From Blastomussa wellsi (taxonomy: Eukaryota > Cnidaria > Anthozoa > Scleractinia > Plerogyridae), in contig OX393562.1 of assembly GCA_947652115.1 (NCBI GenBank), positions 34,466,043-34,530,042 of the forward strand: a DNA stretch of 64,000 nucleotides, in the 5' to 3' direction. Position numbers and translations under genes: made by a program. Below the pieces are notes generated by a model. The model ran no database searches. It saw nothing but the letters and a program-made list of their open reading frames with translations, and was not told where the DNA came from. Positions 11,345 through 22,469 of this stretch are shown here, in pieces (the first letter of the stretch is position 1; each line of letters begins with the position of its first letter).

Positions 11345-13290
11345 TAACATGGTGGCAGCGAGCGGACAGTTAAACACGCCCAGTGAGATTTCGATGCCAG
11401 GAATAGCGTGATGAACCCGAACCCGTAGCGCAGCCAAGTATTTTGACAGTTCTACTGGCCGACACCTTGTTTTACAAGAATGGGCGAGCTCTCGGGAATT
11501 CAGCCGCCTCAGATGGATTGGAATGGGTCTGATTTGCCCACAGCATTAAAAAGTTTCAAACAATATTGTCAACTGATCTTTGACGGGCCTTGAAACCGAA
11601 AGAAGGGAAAGTCAAGGCAACATATATTTTACTGTGGATTGGCGAAGAGGGCCTGAAGATCTTTAACTCTTTCGAACTTAGTGACGAAGAAAAGCAGAAA
11701 ATTGATGTGATTTTTGACAAGTTCACAACATATGTGGAACCTAAAGCAAACTTTCGCATTGCTCGATACCAGTTGCAAGGTTTCAGACAGTCTGATCATA
11801 AATCAATCAGTAAATTCGTTCTTTTACCATAACTGAAGAAATTCTCGCGGGCTCATTGGCTAACGTTCGCGGTATAAATATTCATCGAAACACAAAAGAG
11901 CGAAAGCCTGGGTTCCAGGTTGCACGTTCGTTGAAAACTTTCAAAAACAGATTCAATCGCTCAAACTGTTTACAGTCTTTGGTGCTGTTAGTTCTCAGAA
12001 ATAAGCAACAAATTGCATCCAAAGGGACTCCTTTAAAGGGGAGATCATCAAATTCGTTTTCAAGATGAATATGGATCGGGATTGAATTAATCTGTGAAGG
12101 GAAAACTCCAAAGTTTGATGCGAAACTTGTTGAAGAGATCATTTATTTTTGCCGTGCCACCACGAGTGGACTGAACTTTGTATTAATTCATCTGGTTATT
12201 TATTATTTCCGAATGGAATAAAGGTTAGTTGCGAGCAAACACCAAATTTGACAATGCGTTGAAGGAATTTCGTGGTCAATTACAGGACGTATCACAACAC
12301 GCTCACGTATATTTGTATAATGGCCAGGTGTAAAATGCAAGCACAGAAGTGCCGGTTCAGCGAAGCCGAAATTGAGGATCGTCTAATCGAGCAACTGATT
12401 ATTGGCACCAGAGAACCTAAGGTACAGGAGGCCCTCCTAGGAAAAGATGACAAATTGAAGCTCGAAAAGGCAATGGACATTGCTAGAAAAAGAGAAGCCA
12501 TAGTTAATGGCATGAAATCTCTTGAGCAACAAGGTGCATCAGCCTGTAGCCGTGAAACCAACATTGATGCTATCAGGCAAAACCAAAACTCCTATTGTGG
12601 AAGATGTGGGCTTAACCATGGAAAAAAATGTCCAGCTGAGAAAGAGCATGATGCAAACTTACACAGCCTAATGTTAGTCGCCCGACAGCATGGACTTGTT
12701 TTCAACTTGGACAAATGCCATATCAAGCAGACAAAGATCACATTCTTCGGCATGTTATTTGCCTCAAAAGGAGTACATCCTGAACCAGAGAAGGTGAAGG
12801 CCATCAGGGCCATACAGGAGCCGCAGGACAACCAAGAACTCCAGACCTTCCTTGGCATAGCAACTTACATGGCCACCTTCATTCCGAACCTGTCTTCTAT
12901 GTCAGAGCCTCTGAGGAACCTCCTTAAAAAAGACACTGACTTTCAGTGGTCTCCTTCCCACAAGACAGTCATTGAGAACATCAAGCAGTTGATTTGCCAT
13001 GAGGTCGAGGTCTTGGAAGTGCACTAGTGCAAGAAGGTAAGGTTATTGCATTCACATCAGGGCAAAGACACTGAGAAACGCTACACAAATATTGAAAGTG
13101 AGATGCTAGCCGTTGTTGTTGCTTGTAAGAAATTTCACTCCTACATATTTGGCAAGAAATTTACTGTGGAGCCCCTTGAAATGATTCATTTGAAGAATCT
13201 AACAGCTGCCCACCCCCCCCCCCCCCCCCCCAAGACTTCAGCGAATGGTGCTCAGGGTATGACTCATGTGGCTTGTTAAATATAAACGTG
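11345..13290 (+). mobile_element. Decayed Ty3-type LTR retrotransposon, internally deleted
   Basis: The element starts at a primer-site-like TGGTGGCAGCGAGCGGAC (from 11351) after an LTR-like AACA end. Gag begins at 11480 (MGELSGIQPPQMDW), stops at 11591 and continues in another frame (from about 11593) to 11832. About 400 bases of unrelated sequence follow. From about 12300 to 13027 a long frame carries Gag capsid sequence, one CCHC knuckle (CGRCGLNHGKKC) and then jumps in frame to the RT C-terminal region (GLVFNLDKCHIKQTKITFFG and GIATYMATFIPNLSSMSEPL). A broken RNase H fragment (EKRYTNIESEMLAVVVACKK) ends near a 19-base poly-C run at about 13213. Protease, RT palm with its YxDD box, and integrase are missing. 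No second LTR was recognised. Confidence 0.8.
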
Positions 13291-13629
13291 GTTATTTAGC
13301 TTCAGTAAACAATGGAACAGATTTCGAGAAAGAAACTATAAATAAAGGCGTTTGACCATTTTTGGGTACTGAACACGTAAAAACGTTTGCCATTTTGTTT
13401 CAGAATAATGACATGGAACCACGTGCAGCTAAATGCAGGAATCGCACCGGAGACTACAAGAAGTGATTTTATTTTAATTGACAACAAAGAAAAAAATATC
13501 CAGTAACAGAAAGAGTAAAACAATAGTTTGATGTTGTCTCGAGAGAGATAATGCTAGTGATAAGGGTCCCGAGAAAAAAAGAATTGCGAAGTGTTTCTTA
13601 CACATATATATCAGCTCAGATTTGAGAGC
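13291..13629. other. No gene seen
   Basis: AT-rich, between the Ty3 remnant and the Tc1-like MITE. No motif, repeat or exon could be supported. Confidence 0.5.
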
Positions 13630-13631
13630 TA

Positions 13632-13805
13632 TACACCTTATATTCCAAAATGGCTACCATCTTAATATTATTTTGTTGGTATTCAAATTAGCCCTTCTTG
13701 CCTCGTTTTTAAGCTCAAAAATCAAACGAATATTTTGTCTTGAACGAGGCAACAAGGGCCAATTTGAATTTGCATAAACCAGCGACCATTTTGGACTAAG
13801 GTGTA
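13632..13805. mobile_element. Tc1/mariner-like MITE with TA duplication
   Basis: A 174-base foldback: TACACCTTA at the left and TAAGGTGTA at the right, flanked by TA on both sides (13630-13631 and 13806-13807). Inner arms also pair (TCCAAAATGG with CCATTTTGGA; GCCTCGTT with AACGAGGC). It sits directly 5' of cassette ORF A copy 1 and replaces the sequence that precedes ORF A in copy 2. Confidence 0.8.
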
Positions 13806-13833
13806 TAGAAATGCTTATAAACGAAAATACGAT

Positions 13834-14151
13834 ATGGGTAAAACACAAGATTGCGCAGAGAATGCTGCTTTCAATGTCCTATTACCTTTAATTAGGAGGA
13901 AGCTACGAAGGACCTACTTACAGCGTCTATTATGGACCCACCGTATCAAACGCGACGCACTACACCGTAAAGTCATGAGCACTCTTCGTCGATTTATTGA
14001 CGAGGCCGACATGGATTTCGAAGAAGCGGCTGAGTCAGCAATAGAAAAACGGAAATTCCTGTTAAATAGAAAAATGACAAGAAATGTGCTCCCTGACGAG
14101 CCAGATGATGGTGACAAAGGAAAAGAAGAAGAGGATGAAAACTCCGTGTGA
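13834..14151 (+). CDS. Two-ORF cassette, ORF A (copy 1), 5'-truncated; unrecognised family
   Basis: Homology to the second copy (24590-25121, minus) begins at MGKTQD, here 13834. The open frame extends back to 13801 only through the adjacent MITE. The shared core is rich in Arg, Lys and Leu: TYLQRLLW, HRIKRDALHRKVMSTLRRF, MDFEEAAES and EKRKFLLNRKMTR, followed by an acidic tail (DEPDDGDKGKEEEDE) and a TGA. About 105 residues remain. I do not recognise the fold. The predicted product is helical with charged, possibly coiled segments. ORF B starts 68 bases downstream in the same orientation, as in copy 2, so the pair moves or is duplicated together. It could also be the tail of a longer protein of an unrecognised transposon. 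Confidence 0.6.
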   Translation: MGKTQDCAENAAFNVLLPLIRRKLRRTYLQRLLWTHRIKRDALHRKVMSTLRRFIDEADMDFEEAAESAIEKRKFLLNRKMTRNVLPDEPDDGDKGKEEEDENSV

Positions 14152-14219
14152 ATTGGCTACGTGGCTGTTATAAGAAAGTGTGATCGTAGGGTTTCTCATT
14201 ATTTGCAAGACCACTCAAG

Positions 14220-14696
14220 ATGAATTGCTCCAATCAATTACCAGAGGGTGATAGAAAGGTCGTGTGTAAGAGTGCCTACCATAAAAGATATTACGCAGAA
14301 AACAAGGAGCGAATCCTGGCTCGACAAAAACGACGGCGCACAGAGAACGCGGAGATGATCAAAGCCCGTCTTGAAACAAAGCGTGAAGAAATAAACTGGG
14401 TCAAGAGCGCATTATTCCAAAAGGACAGGGAATGCATCAGGTGTTATCAAAGAAAATACTGTCGAAACAACAGGGAACGCATCAACGACTATTGCCTGAT
14501 TTCAAACCGAAAGGGACTAGGTACGGGTCTGTTCATTATGGGATTAGCAACTATTGATCCGCCAAGTCGAAGGAGTACACCGAGATTTTCAAAAACCCCA
14601 AGTTTGGTGTTAATCGGGCTAGTTTTGAGATACAGGGGACCAGGGACCACGGACTGTGCTCTGAAACCATGTATCATGCTTTTTGGTTGTGGATGA
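14220..14696 (+). CDS. Two-ORF cassette, ORF B (copy 1), 3' end replaced
   Basis: Starts MNCSNQLPEGDRKV like copy 2 and carries the same strongly basic, repeated pattern: YYAENKERILARQKRR, then KREEIN, YQRKYCRNNRERIN. In copy 2 this continues with a further YYAKNKEWIN unit; here homology stops at about 14490 (RINDY) and the frame runs on into unrelated sequence to a TGA at 14696. The repeat unit of roughly 15 residues (Y-x-x-K/N-N-R/K-E-R-I) looks like a nucleic-acid-binding basic helix. Similar-looking repeats occur in phage and transposon proteins as far as I recall, but I cannot assign a family. Confidence 0.55.
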   Translation: MNCSNQLPEGDRKVVCKSAYHKRYYAENKERILARQKRRRTENAEMIKARLETKREEINWVKSALFQKDRECIRCYQRKYCRNNRERINDYCLISNRKGLGTGLFIMGLATIDPPSRRSTPRFSKTPSLVLIGLVLRYRGPGTTDCALKPCIMLFGCG

Positions 14697-14764
14697 TTAC
14701 TTACATGTAACATAAGGGACACAATAAAATCAAAATTAAAACTCTTTTATGGCATGGTATGATA

Positions 14765-14995
14765 CCCAGGCCCCCCTCTATTGGCCTATATAAACGAGTG
14801 TCCTGTACAGACATTTCTACTTTTGGCTCTGAGAAGTCTTGGGGGGTGGGGGTACCCCCCTCTCTATATGTTGGCCTACATAAACGAGTGTCCTGTACAT
14901 AAATTTCTACTTTTGACTTGGTGGGAGGTGGGGGTATCTCCCTCTCCATCTTTTGGCCTGTGTTTCTACTTTTGACTCTGAGAAGTCTTGTTGTT
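14765..14995 (+). repeat. Tandem repeat, about 90 bp x 2.6
   Basis: TAAACGAGTGTCCTGTACA occurs at about 14791 and 14881 (period 90). Each is followed by ATTTCTACTTTTG and a G-rich GGTGGGGGTA block; a third partial unit begins near 14955. Non-coding. Confidence 0.8.
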
Positions 14996-15871
14996 GTGCT
15001 ACGCTGTGACTAATTTCATAGAAGCAGAAAACGAAGGTATGATAATATCGGTCCCAGTCCTCTGTAGAGGCTGGTGAGCTGTTTTCCAACATGGCCGACA
15101 TTTCTCTTCATGGGCGCCGCCATTTTGAATACATAAACTCATTTGCATAACGAAGAAAAACATCCTCGATTCAAGTCGCTCGCTGATTGATAGATACGTG
15201 ACCAACTATCCATTGTTTTCTCGGCTTCTGATTGGTTACTACCCCAAGGAGCGCCCTATACTACTGACATCAATTGTTTTGACATCATTTTTCTTTTCTT
15301 TTTAGAAAATTGCGAAATCCAAGATGGCGGCCATAATGACGTCAAATGACGTTATAACCAACACCTACGATGGGGAATGAGTTTGCATACACGACCGAGG
15401 GTTAGATATGTATGTTGCCAGTTAAAAACATCAGGTCATAATAATAGGTCCAAGTTGTTTTTTTATGAATTAGTACAGTTTTAACATATCAAGTTATTTG
15501 AAGTCGAAAATTGATAGATAATTTCAGTTCAAACATTTTGGGAATTTGTTTTAGAAATAGCCAAAGGTTTGAAGAACAGATTTTTAACTTTTAGCAGAAC
15601 ATATGGATAGCAATCTGCAAGCAAGGTTGAATGGAATGATTCATTTCCTTTGTAAGAGGTGGCATGAAGAGTGTAAGGGTTATAGCTGGTTTTCACTGTC
15701 ACGCCATCAAAAATAAACTCGAAACCATGCAATGAAAATGTCTGATAAATTCAAATGTTAAAAAATATTAATAGGTAAACAACATCTCCAAGTTCAGGTC
15801 TGTGCGGTACACCGTTCTTGAGTTGTTTGCCGAAGCATTTCTCGCAAATTTATAGAGCTCAGTATGGAAAC
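14996..15871. other. No gene seen
   Basis: Contains AAGATGGCGGCC-type and CGTCAAATGACGT motifs (about 15322-15352) like the promoter-like ends of repeats elsewhere, but no exon or recognisable element. Confidence 0.4.
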
Positions 15872-15909
15872 GCCATGTTGGTGCCCAGCTTGATGGGCAC
15901 CAACATGGC
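15872..15909. repeat. Perfect 15-bp hairpin
   Basis: GCCATGTTGGTGCCC at 15872-15886 is followed by an 8-base loop and its exact reverse complement at 15895-15909. It is not followed by a T-run and is not inside a recognised gene. It could be a transposon tip or a chance palindrome. Confidence 0.7.
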
Positions 15910-17261
15910 ATCCGGAAATCAAAGAAAACTTCTGGCACTCACTTTTACTATGAAAGCGACTGCTTTTTCCTCAGGGTCTAGTGTATATACACATAAACAA
16001 CTTTTGTAATAATTGAACTGTTTAAACTGCAAAAATTTTGCGAAAATACCTTTTCTTTGATCACGACAGCTTTGTCACGGCGCCATCGTGAAGTCACGTA
16101 CGGAGGAAATCTCGAAAATACAACATGCTGTATTTCAAACACAAAGGATACTATCTAACTGGAAACTTATGAATAGATACATTTTTAGGATTTCTTTCAC
16201 GCGGTGACAATAATAACTAAGCAGGCGCAGCGAATTTTGTTTTTAAAATTTTATGACGTCACGTGAAAACCAAGAATTGCTGTTTACCTACAAAATTTGC
16301 TTCTACGCAAGAATAATGTTTTCAATGGAAGAGCTGCCCGAGAAGCAGGTGGTTCTTGCCTCACATTTTTTTTTATATGTATGCAAATACCTTTTTTCTC
16401 AAAAGATTTAAAAATTAAAGAAATATATTTTTAAAGTTACACTTCAAGGTGAAAAAAAGTTGATGGAAACAGCAATAGTTCCCTACCATCGGGTGCACCC
16501 ATTGCATGGTGGCCGACTGTGTTAATAGTGTTTCAATTTTTTCTTCTTCTCACTCTTCTTTAAACCTATAGCATTATGTCATTGATTTTTTAATTTATCT
16601 TTATGGATTTATCTTTTGTATCGCCTTCAGAGTATCAGCCTTTCTGGATGCCAGAACAGATAGCACAAGAGACCTTGTGACTTTCATCTTCTTGGCCAAT
16701 ATTTTTATGCTTAACGGCTAATCCCATTTATGCTCTCTATTACAAAAAGACAGAGGACAACGTTGCTGTTTGAATTAATTTAATTCCCGTTTAATTTTCA
16801 TCTTTGTTAACAATAGTAAAATAATAACAGAGTAATGATCAGTTAGAAAAACTCCCAACACCGCTGTATCATTCACATCCCAGTCTTCTCTGCTCATTGA
16901 GTTTTTATTGCGCTTTTCATGCATGCATCCCTTTGAAGAACGTCATGGTCTCCTGATGGGAAGCTATGACATCATATCGGAACTTTCTAAAATTCAGAAC
17001 ACATATACCAAGGTTAATTTAGATTTTATCCCGTATTGCAATATTGCAGTAAAAATGATTAGTAATAAGACAGCCTTCTAGATTTTTATTAGCAATAGAT
17101 ATTGTCTTAAGAGGGCGATCACGTATTAAAAGATATGTATATTTTCGCGAATCGGACGCATACCTTTAAAATGGGAAAAAAATGTAGCAAACTGTTTGCT
17201 TGAATTTGCAATGTCTGTTATGTTACAACGTTTGGTCCCCTAATGGTCATTTATATGGTTA
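15910..17261. other. No gene seen
   Basis: AT-rich with no long frame or motif. The downstream exon(s) of the Ly6 gene at 17746-17486 should lie here or further left, but none was recognised. Confidence 0.4.
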
Positions 17262-17262
17262 G

Positions 17263-17307
<45 letters not shown>

Positions 17308-17419
17308 GTATAACAATATAATTTGGTTTTATCAACTGGGTTGATAATGTCAATTGGCCACCGTAAAGAGATTCAAGAGCTGACGTTTCGAGCGTTAGCC
17401 CTTCGTCGGAGCGAATCTC
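17262..17419 (-). mobile_element. Penelope-like element pLTR end, reverse copy
   Basis: Reverse complement of the block seen at 8261-8413 and 22515-22632: CCACCGACGCAGCAC, AACCCAGTTGATAAAACC, CTCTTTACGGTGGCC. It retains the full hammerhead-like motif at its 5' end (17417-17370). The copy lies just downstream of the donor of the neighbouring Ly6 exon, that is, inside that gene's intron if both are one gene. Confidence 0.75.
17370..17417 (-). ncRNA. Hammerhead-ribozyme-like motif in a Penelope-like pLTR
   Basis: Read on the minus strand: GATTCGCT, CCGACGA, AGGGCTAACGCTC, GAAAC, GTC, AGC, CTCTT, GAATC. The flanks pair (GATTC with GAATC; GCT with AGC) as helix I. GGGC and GCTC pair around a UAAC loop as helix II. 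GAAAC-GUC leaves helix III with only one or two pairs. This matches, as I recall, the minimal hammerheads described in metazoan Penelope-like elements, thought to act as dimers. Deviations are C in place of the conserved U4 and an extra A before helix II. Activity is not shown. Confidence 0.65.
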
Positions 17420-17485
17420 CGCATCCACGGTCTGTATCATCCAGTAATCCCCTCTAAAACACATGGAAGTTCAAAAACACCTTAC

Positions 17486-17746
17486 CATTACAGAAGTCGC
17501 CTTCACAGCAGTGTAATTCACATTCATAACCGTGCTCTTCATTGACTCCCCCCACACACACAGTCGAGCAAAGCTCTTCCGGTATGCAACCCTTTCTGAA
17601 GAGCGAGATCTCGTCCTTGTGGGCGAACATGATTCCACAGCGGTTCTCTTCAGGCGAACACTTCTTATCCACTTCATTTTCAATGCAGTCTTCCATTGAA
17701 GTCCAGCTTAAACAACTCTTACATGACAATGCCTCGACGGAACTAC
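17486..17746 (-). CDS. Ly6/uPAR three-finger protein, central exon
   Basis: A 261-base exon runs from a GGCTTTTAG acceptor (phase 1) to an ATG|GTAAGG donor. It encodes a complete Ly6 domain: LSCKSC, MEDC, KKC, NRC, KGC, LC, VC, GYEC, LHCC and DFCNG. It is a close paralog of the exon at 10900-10635, but continues into a further exon, so it may carry a GPI signal or a second domain. Neither the signal-peptide exon (expected upstream, above 17746) nor the 3' exon was found. A Penelope-like pLTR sits 67 bases past the donor. An ATG lies 15 bases before the acceptor, but starting there would give no proper signal peptide. Confidence 0.8.
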
Positions 17747-19610
17747 CTAAAAGCCACCGCATGGAATAAGAGTAATGAGTGTACAATGTCTTGTACCTGT
17801 AATAGACTTAATACATGCCGCGCGGAGATTGGGCACAGGAGATATATTTCCTCAACCTTGTTAAAGAAAATGTTGACAGCTCTGGACCCTAATTGGTTAA
17901 CCATTGGCAAGCATATACCTCCAGTCCTCAACCCCCACGCGGCATGTTAAACGTCTATTACAGTACTAGTTTAACTAATTGTTATGTCCACAAATGATTC
18001 GCAGTTTTTATGCAGTACCCGTACGCATCACGTGACACCACTGACAGTACCACTTTCCGTATGGCAAAATGCCCACAGCGACAACAGCTTCAACTTTGGA
18101 CTTGCATGTGATCCTAACGTGCGTTTCAAACTCAAATAATTTTAAGACTCAAAAGTTGCGGTAATAAAAGTTAGGTTTATATTTATTATCGTATTTAGAA
18201 TATACCTGGAATTGGTTAAAAAGCCCCGACAAAGTTCTTTTTTTTGTTCGCTATTTTAGGTGTTAGACATGCATATACGTACATCTGTCTGGACAAGTTA
18301 TCAATAGAAGCATTTATTTCACTAATTCACGCATAGTGCATTATAAACGAAAGGCGGAAAATGTGTAGGATTGTAAACTTTCCAACGAAAACTCTTGGCC
18401 ACACCCCCCTACATTACAGGCAAACCGGATTTTCTTTTGATGAAACCGGTCGGTGCACAGCAAATCGCTCTTTACTATAACATATCCCGGAGAAAGTATT
18501 CCCTTCAATTTCGGCAACCTCGTTCCCAGGGTCTCTCATCTTTCCCGCTCCAGGAGGGCGGGAAGATTTTGCAATTTCCGATAGGCGTGTTTCGTTCCTG
18601 TCACGTTAGTACTGTTAAGTTTATTTGACCGCCTGTCGACGGGAAGCGTGTCAGTAGAATCTGTTACAATGAAAAAAAACTTATGTTATATTCTGAGCAC
18701 AGCAAAACTAGCAAACGGGTCAACTTGGCTTTCTTTGAATTCTAAAACGTATCGAACTCACGCTGCCGGTCATTTTCAGTTATAGCAAATTCAAGACCTT
18801 GACCGTCTGCCGATCCTTTAGATCAGCTCAGTAATAACATGAAATAATGGAAATGCCAGCATTCAGTGTAAAGCATCAAATGCTAGTTGTACTTCCTTCT
18901 TCAAAAAAGATAACAAAATTGCGTGTTTTAAAATTCGCCTTGATAGTACGAGTCAAGTTTACTCTAGTACATTGATCGGAAGAAGAGTTCACTGGGCCAT
19001 CTAGCTGTTGCCAAACACTTTGTCAAACAATTTCAGTTACCTGAAAAAAATCTTTAAAAATTATTATCTAATTTTGACAAAGCGACGATAGGACGAGGAG
19101 ATTCAACCACAAATTCAAACTTAGTAGACGATTCAACCTCGTCCTACTCGCTAGCCGTTTCGGTCGCGCTGTCGCAATGAATACCTCCAGTGGATATTTA
19201 CCTGAAAAATAGGTGTGAGATTTGAGAGTTTGAATCCCTAATCATACCGCTAGGGAAACTATCTTGAATGCTCTGGCCTGGGTGCAATTTCAAGGCGCTG
19301 GGAACTTGTAAAGCGAGTGGTCCCGCGATTCGATTATTTGTGGCTACGAAGGTCAGCCTAATGCATTCCGTACAAAAAGGTCAGCCTAATGCATTCCGTG
19401 TAAAAAGGTAAAAGTAAAAATATTACGATATATTTCAGCATCCTCGAGTAATGCTAGAAAATGAAAAAATAAGACTGAGGCGTAATGGCCGAGTTTGCAA
19501 GTTATCCTATCATGCTGTCTATTCAATGAACAACGATTCTGAATGTTTTCGAACCTTTATATATCATCTCTGTTCTGGTAAATACCGCGGCTCAGCACAT
19601 GTCCACTCAC
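17747..19610. other. No gene seen between two Ly6 genes
   Basis: Should contain the 5' exon of the Ly6 gene to the left and the 3' exon(s) of the one to the right, but neither is recognisable. Near 18513-18537 is CAACCTCGTTCCCAGGGTCT, which I recall as the edge of a dispersed coral repeat. A 23-base direct duplication (GGTCAGCCTAATGCATTCCG core) occurs near 19351-19399. Confidence 0.4.
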
Positions 19611-20413
19611 CTTCGCTACTGAAATCACCATTACACAAATCAGTTGAACAGCATTTTGCACTACATTCATATCCCTCTTGATCACAAACATCAGGAAACT
19701 TCCCGTCGCATATTTCGTCTGTCATGCAACCTTTTTGCCAAGAAAAAGAATATAGTTGTTTCATCTACTGCACGAAGATTGAGTCGGAGTGTGTGTGTGT
19801 GCTTTATATATGTTGTGGCTTCGGGTCTTTCCAGAGTGGAATTTTTCAAACTAGTTAAATCTTTATTTAATTTTGTTCCAGATTATAATACCGAAAATGA
19901 TATAACAAACAAAAAATGAATTGAAACATTTTAAACTCAATATCAATCTAAACCACAGTGAATATCTTTAAATCATTACCATGCCATTGAAATGTGCATG
20001 ATCCTTCGGAAACAAAGGATACAATATTGCGTTGTGCAGGAAATTAATGTCAAACCTTTGACAAGCGCTTCCGCTGATACACCGCCGCTTTCAGCTTTTA
20101 CTGTCACTGTACCACATTTGCTGAGGAAAGCTGGGCATATTTGCGGTTTGGCTTGTGACGAGCAGTCTTCTGAAGATGAACCTACGCACTGGTAGCACTC
20201 CAAGCTGCTGACTAATTAACGTTACAAGAAAAAAATAAAGAATCAAAAGCCTTGTATAAAAAAAGCAGGATAAGGAAAGCAGGCTCCTATAAAAACAGGA
20301 AGCATAGACTAAATAATCAATAAGGTTTCCAAAACCATACTACATTTGCTGTGCTTTCTACCTCTCAAAACTCCAAAGAAAAGTGCAAATAAAGGAGCAG
20401 CCACAAACTTCAT
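19611..20413 (-). CDS. Ly6/uPAR three-finger protein with intron inside the domain (3 exons found)
   Basis: Exons 20413-20362, 20211-20056 and 19730-19611 join in phase 1 throughout. Exon 1 is a signal peptide (MKFVAAPLFALFFGVLR). Exon 2 gives LECYQC, EDC, ICP, SKC and ends at VK. Exon 3 restarts at GCMTDEIC and gives DVC, YEC, AKCCSTDLCNG, then FSSE before a GTGAGT donor. Together they make one Ly6 domain with the intron just before the KGC cysteine. In the paralogs at 10635 and 17486 the same domain is uninterrupted, so an intron was gained or lost. The exon 2 donor (AAAG|GTTTGA) is weak. At least one 3' exon is missing and may encode a GPI signal. Predicted secreted or surface protein, function unknown. 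Confidence 0.8.
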
Positions 20414-21337
20414 ACTGGATGGGTTGATCGTGTCTGAGTCTTCCAGCCAACTGAAATTATGACCCGTTTGAGTAAAGGGCACTTTTATCATCCCATTTGT
20501 TTGATCAGCTTTATTGGGCGACAAATGCTTTTCAAACTTAACTAACAAATTAACTATATGTTACTCTATTTAATTGACAGTTGTTCCTAATAATAGCTAA
20601 GGATTTCAAAACACGCTGACGAAAGCCGGGATAATCGCTGATACGAAAGAAAAAAGAGTTTCCAAATCCTTTTAACCACACGTGGGACAAACTCGGTGCT
20701 CTAATTAGGTTTAACTTGATTATTTATAGTTTTAAACAGTGAAATTAATGTTTCGTAATTATGAAACACGAGAACGGAAATGGGTGAATATAATAATAAG
20801 CTAAATGGACTAAATTAAACAGGAAAATTGATTTTATAAACCAAAGGAAACGAATTGCAAAAATTGATGAACGTTAAACAATTAAAAGATCTTAAAATAT
20901 GAGCCCGATTTTCCTCTATAAGCGAATAGTCAACGAGGCGCAGCTCATAGAAAACAAGGGTGAGAAGTGTAATTGTTTTAGTTGAAACGCTAAGGAGTGT
21001 ATTGCAAATGCTTCATTGATGTGTTAAAAAATTAAGAAAAATCTTCCATTCAAAAAGCAACGCACGATCGTTTTCTATCGGCGAAAAAACAGTGGGAGAA
21101 CCAATCAGATCCAAGGATTTCCAATAGAACACAGCTGAGTTTCTAGTGATTATGGACAGAACACACCGCATGAAACACCATTTATCAAACTGATCGACAG
21201 TTTAAGTTCACAGATCAATATTTTGAATACCAGATTTCGGATTTACCAATAAAACAGAAAATCCAAAAACGAATTTTGCAGTGGGTATGTTCCTGTTTTA
21301 TTGGGAAATTCCAAACCGATTGCATGCTTAGTAACAC
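20414..21337. other. 5' flank of a Ly6 gene, no other gene seen
   Basis: Upstream of the signal-peptide exon at 20413, so it should hold the promoter. No clear TATA position can be chosen in this AT-rich sequence. No exon or repeat was recognised. Confidence 0.4.
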
Positions 21338-21550
21338 GTGCGTGAACAACAACAACAACTATTATTTCACCCCATGGTTAGAAAAGAACATGCATTTACA
21401 ATGATATAGAAAAGACACAAATAATAGGGGTGCTGGCTACCCGAAATAACCTAAGAGTTAAAAAAGCTATTTTACATGTTTAGGGCAGGGACACAAAACA
21501 AGAAGACATAGACACTCACAGGCACAAACATAGAAAAGAACGAAGTTAAG
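21338..21550 (-). repeat. Interspersed repeat with (CAA)n tip, copy 1
   Basis: CAACAACAAC is followed by ATTTCACCCCATGG, GGGGTGCTGGCTACCCGAAATAAC and a tail of CACA-type sequence. The block at 51578-51800 has the same order: (CAA)n, TTTACCCCATAAC, GGTCTGGCTGCCTGAAATAAC. On the minus strand these read as a 3' UTR ending in (GTT)n, as in LINE tails; this is inference. Confidence 0.6.
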
Positions 21551-22469
21551 CTAACTACCAGTAGACTAAAGTAAATATCTACTGTTGGGAAAATAAATAA
21601 TCAATAATGAAAGGACGGAAATAAAATACTTTACTGTTTTCTTGCACTTAAGTATTTTTGTTGCCACAGCTTTCCTAGTCCAAACTGTAAATATAACAAA
21701 AAGAACTACATCTTAAACCCGGCACACATGGCCTATTGGTGATTTTAGTCGTCTGATCGATGTGATCAAAAGTTGGTGATTAAAATTCACAAGTGAATTG
21801 TGAATTACTGATTAATTTACTTATCGACATATAAATCACATAGTAAGCCCCCTTGCTTTCTCGCGACAATCGATTGCGGATTCATCAACAAGAATGATGT
21901 TGGAAGACAATTTCGACTAAACTATTAGTTCTCAGAGGTCAATAAGCTGATAGCTTTTAGCAATTTCATTAAAAGCATGTTTTTGAATGTGCTTAATTGC
22001 CATGGGTGATATTTAGTATCAATAAACTATATGTAATTATCATTTTGTTCTCTATTGCGAAAGTCATTGCCGAGCATTTATACTGCGAGGAGACATAAGA
22101 CGTTGGCCACTTTAATTTGAAAACTGCGTTTAAAATTTTAACAAAGAAAGCGAAAACTGTACTTTTTATATTATTATTATTTATATTAATAGATTTTAAG
22201 CCCAATACGCCATTTAAATTGAAACAGCTTTGAAAAGAAATATTTCTAATTAATTTTGCTCAATCCACAACCGGGTATGCTGCTTTCTGTTGTGAAGCGT
22301 TAAGCCCTTAAGCCAACATTCTATATGAAAGCTTTGGAAAGATTGAATTGATCATGAACCCCTTTGAGGCCAAACATGACTCAGGCTTTATGTGACTCCT
22401 AAAACAGACCACTTTTTATGCCTAATCGGCCTAAACAAAAACTCCTGCGGTTGTTCTTAGTTACAATAT
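21551..22469. other. No gene seen
   Basis: AT-rich. The 70-codon minus frame at 22205-21993 has no motif. Confidence 0.45.

Noticed and set aside
12292..12858. Minus-strand frames of about 90 codons over the Ty3 remnant
   Set aside because: Antisense shadows of the Gag-RT fusion frame.
17276..17464. 62-codon minus-strand frame next to a Ly6 exon, as a possible 3' exon
   Set aside because: It is the Penelope-like pLTR sequence seen at several other places.
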